Origin: an uncultured Prevotellaceae bacterium
GTDB taxonomy: Bacteria; Bacteroidota; Bacteroidia; Bacteroidales; Bacteroidaceae
Reading direction: 5' to 3'
Assembly (NCBI GenBank): GCA_946402905.1
Contig: CAMIYC010000009.1
Location: forward strand, 27,401-91,400
DNA length: 64,000 nt
Part shown: positions 46,280 through 55,951 of the stretch, piece by piece
Numbering within the stretch: the stretch's first letter is position 1
How the letters are laid out: each line of letters opens with the position of its first letter
The notes under the pieces: generated by a model
Database searches by the model: none
What the model was told of the DNA's origin: nothing
What the model saw: only the letters and a program-made list of their open reading frames with translations
Position numbers and translations under genes: made by a program

Positions 46280-47785
46280 ATGGCTTACACACGTCTGACA
46301 GCTGTTGAGGCAGCGTCATTAATCAAAAACGGAGAAAATCTTGCACTTAGTGGATTCACTCCCGCCGGAGTGGCTAAGGCTGTGACAAAAGAACTCGCAA
46401 AAATCGCTGTTGCCGAGCATGAGGCAGGAAGGCCTTTCAAAGTGGGCATCTTCACAGGAGCCTCCACCGGACAGAGCACCGACGGCGACCTGGCCAATGC
46501 ACAGGCCATCAAATACCGTGCTCCCTACACCACCAACCCCGACTTCCGCAAGCATGTCAACCTGGGCGAGATACCCTACAACGACCTACACCTGAGCCAC
46601 ATGGCACAAGAGTTGCGCTACGGATTCTATGGCGACGTAGACTGGGCTATCCTGGAGGTCTGCGATATCGAAGACGCCGGCTCTTTCTACAAGGCTTACC
46701 TCACAGCAGCAGGAGGCATCAGCCCCACAGCAGCACGTCTGGCCAAAAAGGTGATACTCGAGCTCAACTCCTTCCACAACCCCAACGCCAAATTCATACA
46801 TGACGTCTATGAGCCGCTCGACCCGCCTTACCGCAAGGCCATTCCTATCGAGCAAGTGGGCGACCGCATCGGCAAGCCATACATCGAGGTGCCAAAAGAC
46901 AAACTCGTGGGCGTCGTGGAGTGCAACATCCCCGATGAGGCACGCGCCTTCAAAGACAGCGACCCCGTGACCGACCGCATCGGATATCTCACTGCCGAAT
47001 TCCTCGTCGACGAGATGCACGCCGGAAGGATACCCAAGGAGTTCCTCCCCCTGCAGAGTGGTGTCGGATCCACCGCCAACGCAATACTTGGCGCACTCGG
47101 ACAGGACAAGCACGTGCCCGACTTCAACATCTACACAGAGGTCATCCAGAACTCCGTCATCGACATGATGCTCTCCGGCCGGGTGAAAGACGCTTCGGCC
47201 TGCTCGCTCACCGTGAGCAACGAATGCCTCATGCAGGTCTATGACAATATGGACTACTTCAAAAAGCACCTCACACTGCGCCAGAGCGAAATCTCCAACA
47301 GCCCGGAGATCATACGCCGACTCGGAGTCATCGCCATCAACACTGCCATCGAGTGCGACCTCTACGGCAATGTCAACTCCACACATATCAGCGGCGTCAA
47401 GATGATGAACGGCATCGGCGGAAGCGGCGACTTCGAGCGCAACGCCTACCTGAGCATCTTCACCTGTCCCTCCACAGCCAAAGGCGGGCTCATCAGCTCC
47501 ATCGTGCCCTTCGTCAGCCACCAAGACCATTCTGAGCACGACGTCAATATCATCGTCACCGAGCAGGGCGTGGCCGACCTCAGAGGAAAGAGCCCCGTGC
47601 AGCGTGCAGAGCACATCATCGAGCAGTGTGTGCACCCCGACTACAAACAGCTCATGTGGGACTATCTCAAGATCTCAAAACTCGGACATACCAAGCATTG
47701 TCTGCCCGCAGCTTTCGCACTGCACGACACGCTGGCACGCAAAGGCGACATGCGCCTGACCGACTACGCTGAATACGTGAAATAA
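46280..47785 (+). CDS. Acetyl-CoA hydrolase/transferase family (probable succinate:acetate/propionate CoA-transferase)
   Basis: LALSGFTPAGVAKAV; GIGGSGDFERNAYLSIFTCPSTAKGGLISSIVPFVSHQDHSEHDVNIIVTEQGVADLRG. Confidence 0.92.
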   Translation: MAYTRLTAVEAASLIKNGENLALSGFTPAGVAKAVTKELAKIAVAEHEAGRPFKVGIFTGASTGQSTDGDLANAQAIKYRAPYTTNPDFRKHVNLGEIPYNDLHLSHMAQELRYGFYGDVDWAILEVCDIEDAGSFYKAYLTAAGGISPTAARLAKKVILELNSFHNPNAKFIHDVYEPLDPPYRKAIPIEQVGDRIGKPYIEVPKDKLVGVVECNIPDEARAFKDSDPVTDRIGYLTAEFLVDEMHAGRIPKEFLPLQSGVGSTANAILGALGQDKHVPDFNIYTEVIQNSVIDMMLSGRVKDASACSLTVSNECLMQVYDNMDYFKKHLTLRQSEISNSPEIIRRLGVIAINTAIECDLYGNVNSTHISGVKMMNGIGGSGDFERNAYLSIFTCPSTAKGGLISSIVPFVSHQDHSEHDVNIIVTEQGVADLRGKSPVQRAEHIIEQCVHPDYKQLMWDYLKISKLGHTKHCLPAAFALHDTLARKGDMRLTDYAEYVK

Positions 47786-47812
47786 AATTCTCACACCTTG
47801 CATAATTTTCCC

Positions 47813-47851
47813 GCGGGCGGCATGCTGATACAGCAGCCGCCCGCAATCTTT
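47813..47851 (+). terminator. Rho-independent terminator
   Basis: GCGGGCGGC-A-TGCTG-ATA-CAGCA-GCCGCCCGC then AATCTTTT. Confidence 0.8.
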
Positions 47852-47894
47852 TACATGTCCGCTTGCAGGAGAAAGCAAGCGCCAGACAGGCAGA

Positions 47895-48671
47895 TCAAAG
47901 CTCCAGGTCGCTCACACGACGGCCAGGAGCCAGGCGTATCAGGTCCACCCAGGTCCAGATGCCACGCACACGGCCCTTCTTCGAAAACTGCCACAGATCG
48001 TATTTCACTCTGCCGGGAAGTACGGGCTTGCGGCTGTAGTTGGCAATGAAAAGATAGTAATTGTCAAACTCTGGTGTGAGATATTTCTCATAATAGGCTT
48101 CATTGCAATAAATCACCGGCGACTTGCCATAATAGGCCTTGGCGGCTGTGACAAACTCACGCAGGCATTGCTGTATCTCGCTGCGACTCATGCCACGGGT
48201 GCCGTCATCCTCCACATCCACCATCGGCAGAAGATCCTGCTCACGCCGGTCCACCACGCTGCGGAAATGCTCAAACTGCACTTTCCCAGAACTGCCCCTA
48301 TGCAAAAAATGATAGGAACCGACCTTGAAACCGGCATTGCGGGCCTCCCTCACATTCTCCGCGTATCGACGGTCTTTCCTGCGACGGCCCTGCGTGGCTT
48401 TCACATAAACAAACTGGATGTCACGGTTCTTAGACAGCACATTCCAGTGGATACGACCCTGATGCCGGGAGATATCGATACCATCGTAGTCGCGGGAGTA
48501 AGGCCTGCCCGTGGTCTCGTCCTTATAGGGCCACTGGCTGTCCTTCACATACACATCGTCCTGAAAATACTCCCATGGCTGATAATGATAAAGAACCACA
48601 GCCAGCACAGCCAGACCTGCCAGCCAGCCCCACAAACGGTTTGTCTTGCTCTTCTTGCGTCGTCTTGCCAT
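47895..48671 (-). CDS. GH25 family lysozyme/muramidase
   Basis: YDGIDISRHQGRIHWNVL..VYVKATQG; GSYHFLH; PMVDVEDDG. Confidence 0.9.
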   Translation of the reverse strand: MARRRKKSKTNRLWGWLAGLAVLAVVLYHYQPWEYFQDDVYVKDSQWPYKDETTGRPYSRDYDGIDISRHQGRIHWNVLSKNRDIQFVYVKATQGRRRKDRRYAENVREARNAGFKVGSYHFLHRGSSGKVQFEHFRSVVDRREQDLLPMVDVEDDGTRGMSRSEIQQCLREFVTAAKAYYGKSPVIYCNEAYYEKYLTPEFDNYYLFIANYSRKPVLPGRVKYDLWQFSKKGRVRGIWTWVDLIRLAPGRRVSDLEL

Positions 48672-48726
48672 AGGTAGGAAAAGATAAAAAAAAAGACCTC
48701 GTGAGCATCACAAGGTCTTGTTGCGG

Positions 48727-48800
48727 TGGGCCATCCAGGGCTTGAACCTGGGACCTCCAGATTATGAGTCTGTTGCTCTAACCAACTGAGCTAAAAGCCC
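48727..48800 (-). tRNA. tRNA with CAU anticodon (probably elongator tRNA-Met; Ile2 not excluded)
   Basis: Reverse complement GGGCTTTTAGCTCAGTTGGTTAGAGCAACAGACTCATAATCTGGAGGTCCCAGGTTCAAGCCCTGGATGGCCCA; D, anticodon (CTCATAA loop) and T arms recognisable. Confidence 0.9.
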
Positions 48801-48831
48801 GACTATGCACATCGGCGTAGTTTTGCGACTG

Positions 48832-48863
48832 CAAAGGTAATCTCTTTCCGACAATTATCCAAA
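48832..48863 (-). promoter_or_regulatory. Bacteroidota-type promoter for the tRNA
   Basis: Minus-strand TTTG-N20-TACCTTTG upstream of the tRNA. Confidence 0.7.
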
Positions 48864-48897
48864 TAATTTCGCAAAAAAGTTTTTGATGCAACAAAAA

Positions 48898-48929
48898 TTT
48901 GGTCATTTGTTGTCGTTTCACTAACTTTG
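48898..48929 (+). promoter_or_regulatory. Bacteroidota-type promoter for ruvB
   Basis: TTTG-N20-TAACTTTG, divergent from the tRNA promoter. Confidence 0.7.
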
Positions 48930-48977
48930 CAACAACAACCCCGCAAAACCCATTAAAACAAGACCTCAGCCACCATC

Positions 48978-50012
48978 ATGGACGATCAATTCGATATCAG
49001 AAACCAAAATATATCTCCAGCGGAAAAAGACTTCGAAAACGCACTCAGGCCCCTTAGGTTCTCCGACTTCAGCGGACAGCAAAATGTGGTCGAGAACCTC
49101 AAAGTGTTTGTAGAGGCTGCGAAATACAGAGGCGAGCCACTCGACCACACACTGCTACACGGACCTCCCGGACTGGGAAAGACCACACTCAGCAATATCA
49201 TCGCCAACGAACTGGGGGTAGGGTTCAAGCTCACCAGCGGACCGGTGCTCGACAAGCCGGGCGACCTGGCCGGCATCCTCACCTCACTGGAGACCAACGA
49301 CGTGCTCTTCATCGACGAGATACACCGCCTCTCGCCCGTCGTAGAGGAGTATCTCTATTCGGCCATGGAAGACTATCGGATAGACATCATGATCGACAAA
49401 GGCCCGTCGGCACGCTCCATACAGATAGGACTCAACCCCTTCACACTCGTCGCCGCCACCACCAGGAGCGGACTGCTCACAGCACCTCTGAGAGCACGCT
49501 TCGGCATCAACATGCACCTCGAATACTACGAGCCGGAGACCATACAGCGCATCCTCAAACGCTCGGCACACATACTCGGAGTCAAAATCGCCGACGACGC
49601 GGCCGTTGAAATCGCACGCCGAAGCAGGGGAACGCCACGTATCGCCAACGCTCTGCTCAGAAGGGTGAGAGACTTCGCACAGGTGAAGGGCAACGGCGAC
49701 ATCGACATACGCATCGCAAAAATCGCGCTGACCGCACTCAACATCGACCAGTACGGACTCGACGAGATCGACAACAAGATACTCTGCACCATCATCGACA
49801 AATTCAGGGGAGGACCCGTAGGCATCACCACCATCGCCACTGCCATCGGTGAAGACGCCGGCACCATAGAGGAGGTCTATGAGCCTTTCCTCATCATGGA
49901 GGGATTCATCAAGCGCACACCACGGGGGCGCATGGTCACAGAACTGGCATACCGCCACCTGGGACGCAACCCCTACAAAGGACAAATCCTGCAACAAGAC
50001 CTCTTCGACTGA
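48978..50012 (+). CDS. ruvB: Holliday junction branch migration helicase RuvB
   Basis: [79 protein letters not shown]. Confidence 0.98.
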   Translation: MDDQFDIRNQNISPAEKDFENALRPLRFSDFSGQQNVVENLKVFVEAAKYRGEPLDHTLLHGPPGLGKTTLSNIIANELGVGFKLTSGPVLDKPGDLAGILTSLETNDVLFIDEIHRLSPVVEEYLYSAMEDYRIDIMIDKGPSARSIQIGLNPFTLVAATTRSGLLTAPLRARFGINMHLEYYEPETIQRILKRSAHILGVKIADDAAVEIARRSRGTPRIANALLRRVRDFAQVKGNGDIDIRIAKIALTALNIDQYGLDEIDNKILCTIIDKFRGGPVGITTIATAIGEDAGTIEEVYEPFLIMEGFIKRTPRGRMVTELAYRHLGRNPYKGQILQQDLFD

Positions 50013-50043
50013 ACCACTCTCCCACCCTATCATCCTACACAAC

Positions 50044-50535
50044 ATGAACACAGCCATCTTCGTGGGTAGTTTCGACCCCTATACCATCGGCCACGACGAC
50101 ATCGCACGCCGGGCTCTCAACATCGTAGACCGTCTGGTCATCGGTGTGGGTATCAACGAACACAAGAAGTATCTCCACACCGCAGAGGAGCGTATACAAG
50201 CGATCAGAGACCTGTACGCCGGCCTGCCAAACGTAGAGGTGAAGGGATACTCCGACCTGACCATCGACTTCGCAAGACGGGAGGGCGCGCGCTTCATCGT
50301 CAAGGGAGTGAGAAGCGTCAAAGACTTCGAATATGAGCGCGAGCAGGCCGACATCAATGCCATGATGAGCGGCATAGAGACCATTCTGCTCTGCGCACGA
50401 CCCCATCTGGCTGCCGTCAGTTCCTCAATGGTCAGGGAATTACAGCACTTCGGAAAAGACATCACAGCGTATTTACCAATTACCCCATTAAGCCCATCCA
50501 CCCCATCCACCCCATTAAGCCCATTAAGCCCATAA
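50044..50535 (+). CDS. coaD: Pantetheine-phosphate adenylyltransferase with repeat-derived C-terminal tail
   Basis: MNTAIFVGSFDPYTIGHDDIARRAL; HLAAVSSSMVRELQHFGKDITAYLP; tail ITPLSPSTPSTPLSPLSP. Start trimmed from the 49879 ORF. Confidence 0.93.
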   Translation: MNTAIFVGSFDPYTIGHDDIARRALNIVDRLVIGVGINEHKKYLHTAEERIQAIRDLYAGLPNVEVKGYSDLTIDFARREGARFIVKGVRSVKDFEYEREQADINAMMSGIETILLCARPHLAAVSSSMVRELQHFGKDITAYLPITPLSPSTPSTPLSPLSP

Positions 50536-50540
50536 AAACC
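50482..50540. repeat. 9-bp minisatellite (CCCATTAAG / CCCATCCAC) spanning the coaD 3' end and ybeY leader
   Basis: ccccattaagcccatccaccccatccaccccattaagcccattaagcccataaaaa. Confidence 0.9.
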
Positions 50541-50547
50541 CTCAAAA

Positions 50548-50982
50548 ATGATCACCTACAACAGCGAAAACATCAAAATGCCTAAAATCAAGCGCCGTAT
50601 GATCACACAATGGATCAAATCGGTGGCAGCACAATATGGCAAAAAAGTAGGAGAAGTAGGATATCTCTTCGTCGATGACGAGAAGATCCTGGAAGTCAAC
50701 AACGAATACCTCGGACACGACTACTACACAGACATCATCACCTTCGACTACGATGAAGACGACATCATCAACGGCGACATCATCATATCGCTCGACACCG
50801 TACGCACCAACGCCTTGCAACAACAGGCCTCATACGAAGAAGAACTGCACCGCGTCATCATACACGGCATACTGCATCTCTGCGGCATCAACGACAAAGG
50901 ACCCGGAGAGCGTGAGATCATGGAAGCAGCCGAAAACAAAGCACTGCTGGCATTAGACACGCTCATGAATGCAAAACACTAA
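50548..50982 (+). CDS. ybeY: rRNA maturation RNase YbeY
   Basis: YLGHDYYTDIITFDYDE; HRVIIHGILHLCGINDKGPGEREIMEAAENKAL. Confidence 0.92.
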   Translation: MITYNSENIKMPKIKRRMITQWIKSVAAQYGKKVGEVGYLFVDDEKILEVNNEYLGHDYYTDIITFDYDEDDIINGDIIISLDTVRTNALQQQASYEEELHRVIIHGILHLCGINDKGPGEREIMEAAENKALLALDTLMNAKH

Positions 50983-51033
50983 AAGCAAAAATGAACGGCG
51001 AACACGGGCTGAGTAAAATATTTTGCTTTTTAT

Positions 51034-51064
51034 TTTGCATTAAACACCATTTTTACTACCTTTG
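51034..51064 (+). promoter_or_regulatory. Bacteroidota-type promoter
   Basis: TTTG-N19-TACCTTTG ending 6 nt before ATG at 51071. Confidence 0.75.
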
Positions 51065-51070
51065 CAAGGA

Positions 51071-51904
51071 ATGAGGAAACATACACTATATCTGCTCCTG
51101 CTCTTGACCGCCCTCCTGACGGCCAGGGGGGCAGTCGTGACCGCCAGTGCAGAGACCGCATCCGACGGGTTTACCGTGTGGACCGCCGACAATATCAAAA
51201 TGGTCTATCTCACCGACTCCACACAGTTTGTTTGCGACCCCGAACAGATCCTCACCCCCGAATACAGAGACTCTGCCAACTACTACCTCGGCAAGCTGCA
51301 CAGGGAGATGGACGTGCAGACCGTGTTTGTCATCGTCAGACACGTGCACAACGCGGATGCATTCCGCATGGCACAAGACATCGGCAATAAATATGGCGTG
51401 GGATACAAGGACACACGCACCGGGCTCATCATCGTCATCGCCACCGAAGACCGGCAGTATTTCATCGCACCTGGAAAAGGACTGGAGACCTATCTGCCCG
51501 ATGCCATCTGCAACCGCATCGCAGAAAACTATCTCAAGCCCAACATGAGACTCAACAACCCCGACCTGGCGGTAGCACAGACATGCAAGGCGGTGTATAC
51601 ACGGCTCAAAAGCGGCGAGCTGCCTCCGGCCACAGCCATGTCACCGTCAGAGGACGATCCCACATGGGGGGATGTGATCCTGCTCATCATACTCATCCTC
51701 ATCATTGCCTATGCATGGAGACACCGCAATGACTCCGGAGGCCACATCGGAGGAGGATTCAATGGAGGTTTCAACGGTGGATTCGGAGGAGGATACATCG
51801 GCGGAAGCTTCGGACGTGGAGGATTCGGAGGAGGAGGAGGATTCGGAGGAGGCTCCTTCGGAGGCGGCTCCTTCGGGGGCGGCGGATCAGGAGGCAGCTG
51901 GTAA
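51071..51904 (+). CDS. TPM domain-containing (YgcG-like) protein with Gly-rich C-terminus
   Basis: YLGKLHREMDVQTVFVIVRHV...NKYGVGYKDTRTGLIIVIATEDRQYFIAPGKGLETYLPD; Gly-rich tail ending GGSGGSW. Confidence 0.88.
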   Translation: MRKHTLYLLLLLTALLTARGAVVTASAETASDGFTVWTADNIKMVYLTDSTQFVCDPEQILTPEYRDSANYYLGKLHREMDVQTVFVIVRHVHNADAFRMAQDIGNKYGVGYKDTRTGLIIVIATEDRQYFIAPGKGLETYLPDAICNRIAENYLKPNMRLNNPDLAVAQTCKAVYTRLKSGELPPATAMSPSEDDPTWGDVILLIILILIIAYAWRHRNDSGGHIGGGFNGGFNGGFGGGYIGGSFGRGGFGGGGGFGGGSFGGGSFGGGGSGGSW

Positions 51905-51948
51905 ACAATACTGTATTTTAACCATTCATTTACAAATATCCAGACAAC

Positions 51949-52530
51949 ATGAAAAAAGGTACTATCATCATCCTCGGCATTATCGCCGTGCTCGCACTAT
52001 GGTGCATGAACGCATACAATGGCATGGTGGCCATACAGGAACAAGCCACCAACGCTGCTGCCAACGTGCAGTCGGCTTACCAGCGCAGGGCCGACCTGAT
52101 ACCCAACCTCGTAGAGACCGTCAAGGGCTATGCCACACACGAGGAGAACACCTTCAAAGAGGTGGTCGAGGCTCGAGCCAAGGCCACACAGATCACCATC
52201 GACCCCTCCAACGCCACACCTGAGCAACTGGAGAAATTCCAGAAAGCACAGGGCGAACTCGGTGCCGCTCTCGGCAAACTGATCGCCGTGTCGGAAAACT
52301 ACCCCGAACTGAAAGCCAACGAAAACTTCAAAGACCTGCAGGTGCAGCTCGAAGGCACTGAAAACCGCATCAACGAGGCCCGCAACAAATACAATGAAGT
52401 GGTGACCAGCTACAACCAGCAAATACGCAGCTTCCCCACCAATATCCTGGCCGGATTCTTCCATTTCGACAAGATGGAGAAATTCGCCGCCGATGAGGCC
52501 GCACAGAAAGCACCGACCGTGAAATTCTAA
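51949..52530 (+). CDS. LemA family protein
   Basis: AYNGMVAIQEQATNAAANVQSAYQRRADLIPNLVETVKGYATHEENTFKEVVEARAKA. Confidence 0.95.
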   Translation: MKKGTIIILGIIAVLALWCMNAYNGMVAIQEQATNAAANVQSAYQRRADLIPNLVETVKGYATHEENTFKEVVEARAKATQITIDPSNATPEQLEKFQKAQGELGAALGKLIAVSENYPELKANENFKDLQVQLEGTENRINEARNKYNEVVTSYNQQIRSFPTNILAGFFHFDKMEKFAADEAAQKAPTVKF

Positions 52531-52568
52531 AAGATCACAACACCCCTCCATCAGAGAGGGGACACACC

Positions 52569-52607
52569 GTCACCCATCCTCACCGACAAGACGTGAGGAT
52601 GGGTGAC
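52569..52607. other. Long perfect hairpin between the LemA gene and the dipeptidase gene
   Basis: 15-bp arms GTCACCCATCCTCAC / GTGAGGATGGGTGAC with 9-nt loop CGACAAGAC; no downstream T tract. Confidence 0.85.
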
Positions 52608-52632
52608 CATTATACATCATATCACCATCTTC

Positions 52633-53370
52633 ATGAGAACAATCATTTTCGCAGCCCTGATGCTGATCGCATGTACCAGCTCTGGGATACAAGGCCGTCA
52701 AGAAACGGACACCGACACCGTCAACACCACCACCGGAGACTCTGCCAAAGCTCCCGCACCGCTGAGCAAGACCGCGCAGTCGATGGCGGCACAGGGCATG
52801 GTCAACATCCACGATGTAGACACCACCATCAGGGTGAGCCTGATGTACTCACGGCCCGACAACTTCACCGGCACCATCCTCTATGACGACCTGCGAGAGG
52901 GATACCTGCATCCCAAGGCGGCACAGGCTCTCGCCACCGCAGAGAAAAAACTCATGGAGATGCGACCAGAACTGCGACTCATCATCTTCGACGCCACACG
53001 GCCCATGAGCATACAGCAGAAAATGTGGGACGTAGTGAAAAACACACCCAAGTATTTCTACGTCAGCAACCCGGCACGCGGCGGAGGCATGCACAACTAT
53101 GGCATGGCCGTCGACATCTCCATCTGCCGTCTCAATGGCGACACCATCCCCATGGGAGCCACCGTCGACTTCATGGGCGACCTCTCGCACATCGACCATG
53201 AGGACTTGCTCGTGGCACGCGGACGCATCTCACAGGAGGCACGTGCCAACCGACAGCTCTTGCGCGAAGTCATGGCTGCGGGCGGATTCATGCCGCTGCG
53301 AACAGAGTGGTGGCACTTCAACCTCTGCTCGCGCAAGGAGGCTAAACTTCACTACAAAGTCATCAAATGA
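52633..53370 (+). CDS. D-alanyl-D-alanine dipeptidase-like lipoprotein (VanX/DdpX family, M15D)
   Basis: Lipobox LIAC; LRLIIFDATRPMSIQQKMW; GGGMHNYGMAVDISI; LRTEWWHFNL. Confidence 0.9.
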   Translation: MRTIIFAALMLIACTSSGIQGRQETDTDTVNTTTGDSAKAPAPLSKTAQSMAAQGMVNIHDVDTTIRVSLMYSRPDNFTGTILYDDLREGYLHPKAAQALATAEKKLMEMRPELRLIIFDATRPMSIQQKMWDVVKNTPKYFYVSNPARGGGMHNYGMAVDISICRLNGDTIPMGATVDFMGDLSHIDHEDLLVARGRISQEARANRQLLREVMAAGGFMPLRTEWWHFNLCSRKEAKLHYKVIK

Positions 53371-54590
53371 CCGACCACACAACCAGGGATTTCATCCTCT
53401 CACACCGCGACGACGACATCCGGCGCCTCGCACTACAGGCCGCACGACATCACGACGTGGACATGAGGCAAGCCGTCACACAGATAGCAGGATGGCAAAA
53501 AGCACGGCACAAGCTGCCCACATGGGCACACACCGACGGCATCATCTACCCGCCACAGCTGGCCATGGAACAATGCTCATCGGAGTTCACCGCCGTCTAT
53601 AAGGAGCAGATCTGCCAGCGACTACTGCATGGCCTGAGCGGCAACGGACAGCAGACATCGCTCGCCGACCTCACGGGAGGATTCGGGGTGGACTTCTCGT
53701 ATATGGCCAGAGCCTTCCAAAATGCTACTTATATCGAACAGCAACAGACGCTCTGCGACATCGCCTCACACAACATGCGACTGCTCGGACTCAACCACAT
53801 CAAGGTGATACAGGGCGACGCCATGGAGAAATTGCCACACTTGACACAAACGACCGTTGTCTATGCCGACCCGGCAAGGCGCGACAGAAACGGGGCACGC
53901 ACCTACGCCATCAGCGACTGCACACCCGATATCCTGCAAGCGCTGCCGATGATGCTCCGCAAAGCACGTTTCGTCATACTCAAGCTCTCGCCCATGCTCG
54001 ACATACAGAAAACCATCGACGACCTGCAACGACGACAGGCCGACACCGTCAGCGAGATACACATCGTGGCTAAGGACAATGAGTGCAAAGAACTGCTCAT
54101 CGTACTCTCCACATCACAAATGCCAAAACGGGTCTTCTGTGTCAACGACCACGACGCTCATGTCTCTGACATGGCACAATGGAAGGAAAAGACACCGCTG
54201 CCCGTGGCCACGGAGCACGACATACAGACACTCCGCTACCTCTATGAGCCTCATGCCGCCATCATGAAAGCCGGGGCCTTCCACACACTGCCCACACACT
54301 ACCGGCTCAAGTCGCTCGCCGCCAACAGCCACCTGTTTCTCTCTGATGCCGACATCGACCACTTCCCGGGTCGAAAGTTCTATGTCGACGCCATTTCCAC
54401 CCTCAACAAGCGCGAGGTGAAGGAAAAACTCAACGGAGTCACACACGCCAATATCACAACGAGGAATTTTCCACTGACGGTAGACCAACTGCGAAAACGC
54501 CTCCACCTGAAAGACGGGGGCACACAATATATCTTCGCATCCACCACCACAGCATGCACACATCTGCTCTTTGTGTGCAGAAAAATGTAA
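53367..54590 (+). CDS. Class I SAM-dependent methyltransferase, THUMP-like/PG_1098-type
   Basis: SLADLTGGFGVDFSYMARAF; VVYADPARRDRNGARTYAISDCTPDI; overlaps the upstream stop (ATGA). Confidence 0.85.
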   Translation: MTDHTTRDFILSHRDDDIRRLALQAARHHDVDMRQAVTQIAGWQKARHKLPTWAHTDGIIYPPQLAMEQCSSEFTAVYKEQICQRLLHGLSGNGQQTSLADLTGGFGVDFSYMARAFQNATYIEQQQTLCDIASHNMRLLGLNHIKVIQGDAMEKLPHLTQTTVVYADPARRDRNGARTYAISDCTPDILQALPMMLRKARFVILKLSPMLDIQKTIDDLQRRQADTVSEIHIVAKDNECKELLIVLSTSQMPKRVFCVNDHDAHVSDMAQWKEKTPLPVATEHDIQTLRYLYEPHAAIMKAGAFHTLPTHYRLKSLAANSHLFLSDADIDHFPGRKFYVDAISTLNKREVKEKLNGVTHANITTRNFPLTVDQLRKRLHLKDGGTQYIFASTTTACTHLLFVCRKM

Positions 54591-54605
54591 AAATCAATCA
54601 TAAAT

Positions 54606-54636
54606 TTTGCTATATCGCTGAATTTGTGTACTTTTG
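54606..54636 (+). promoter_or_regulatory. Bacteroidota-type promoter
   Basis: TTTG-N19-TACTTTTG upstream of the 54665 gene. Confidence 0.7.
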
Positions 54637-54664
54637 TCGGGTATATTAATAGATTTTATCTCTT

Positions 54665-55816
54665 ATGTCAGTCATCACCATCAAGAAAGTTGAGACCAAA
54701 CGTGATCTCAAGCATTTCATCGACTTCCACTATTCACTGTACAAAGGCAATGCCTACGACGCACCCAATCTCTACAGCGATGACCTGGCTACGCTGAGCA
54801 AAGACAAGAACGCGGCCTTTGAGTTCTGCGAGTCAGAATATTATATCGCATACCGGGAGGGCAAGATTGTAGGACGAGTGGCAGCCATCATCAACCACAA
54901 GGCCAACAAGAAGTGGGACCGAAAAGTCGTGCGCTTCGGATGGATCGACTTCATCGACGACATCGAGGTGTCAAAGGCTCTCTTACAGGCCGTGGAGGAC
55001 TACGGACGGCAAAAAGGTATGACAGAGATAGTGGGGCCGCTCGGATTCACCGACATGGACCCGGAGGGTATGCTCATCTGGGGATATGACCAACTGGGCA
55101 CCATGGCCACCATCTACAACTATCCTTACTACCCGGAGCACATGGAGAGACTCGGCGGCTTTGAGAAAGACAACGACTACGTGGAGTTCAAGCTCTTCGT
55201 ACCCAAGGAAGTGCCCGAGAAATATGCCAAAATCGCACAGATGATCGAGAGGAGATACAATCTGCACGTGCGTAAGCTCACACGACATGAGATCTTCAAG
55301 GAGGGATACGGACAGAAGGTGTTCCAGATACTCAACGAGTGCTTCAAAGACCTCTATTCCTATTCCGAACTCACACCCAGGCAGATCGACCAGTATGTCA
55401 AGATGTACATGCCCATGGCCGACCTCAGTCTCTTCACTTTCATCGAGGACTGGAACTTCGAACCACACAAGATAGTGGGTGTGGGGCTCACACTGCCATC
55501 ACTCACCAAAGCATTGCAGAAATGCCGCAAAGGCCGCTTGTGGCCTTTCGGATGGTGGCATCTGCTCAAGGCCATCAAATATCACAAGACCAACATCGTA
55601 GACCTTTATCTGGTGGGCATCATGCCCGAATATCGCAAGAAAGGGGCCAACGCACTGCTCTTCTCCGACCTGATACCGCGCTATGCAGCCTATGGATTTG
55701 AGTGGGGAGAAACCAATGTAGAGATGGAGACCAACGCCAACGTGCAAAGCCAGTGGGAAGTGCTCAACCCCGTCATGCACAAGCGACGCCGCTGCTACAA
55801 AAAGACAATAGAATAG
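54665..55816 (+). CDS. GNAT-like N-acetyltransferase family protein
   Basis: GRVAAIINHKANKKWDRKVVRFGWIDFIDD..ALLQAVEDYGRQKGMTEIVGPLGFTDMDPEGML. Confidence 0.75.
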   Translation: MSVITIKKVETKRDLKHFIDFHYSLYKGNAYDAPNLYSDDLATLSKDKNAAFEFCESEYYIAYREGKIVGRVAAIINHKANKKWDRKVVRFGWIDFIDDIEVSKALLQAVEDYGRQKGMTEIVGPLGFTDMDPEGMLIWGYDQLGTMATIYNYPYYPEHMERLGGFEKDNDYVEFKLFVPKEVPEKYAKIAQMIERRYNLHVRKLTRHEIFKEGYGQKVFQILNECFKDLYSYSELTPRQIDQYVKMYMPMADLSLFTFIEDWNFEPHKIVGVGLTLPSLTKALQKCRKGRLWPFGWWHLLKAIKYHKTNIVDLYLVGIMPEYRKKGANALLFSDLIPRYAAYGFEWGETNVEMETNANVQSQWEVLNPVMHKRRRCYKKTIE

Positions 55817-55830
55817 CCTCTCCCCAGAAA

Positions 55831-55925
55831 TACAAGAGACACTATAGACCCCATAGATCCTAGAAATACTAGAGATTCCTAGAAATACTAGAGATACAAG
55901 AGCCCCTAGAGATACTAGAGCCCCT
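55831..55925. repeat. ~9-bp minisatellite (CTAGAAATA / CTAGAGATA / CTAGAGCCC) upstream of parE
   Basis: cctagaaatactagagattcctagaaatactagagatacaagagcccctagagatactagagcccct. Confidence 0.9.
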
Positions 55926-55951
55926 CCAGCCCCCCCAAAAAAACTCAAAAA

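Noticed and set aside
46586-47635. 349-aa minus-strand ORF
   Set aside because: Antisense to the CoA-transferase gene.
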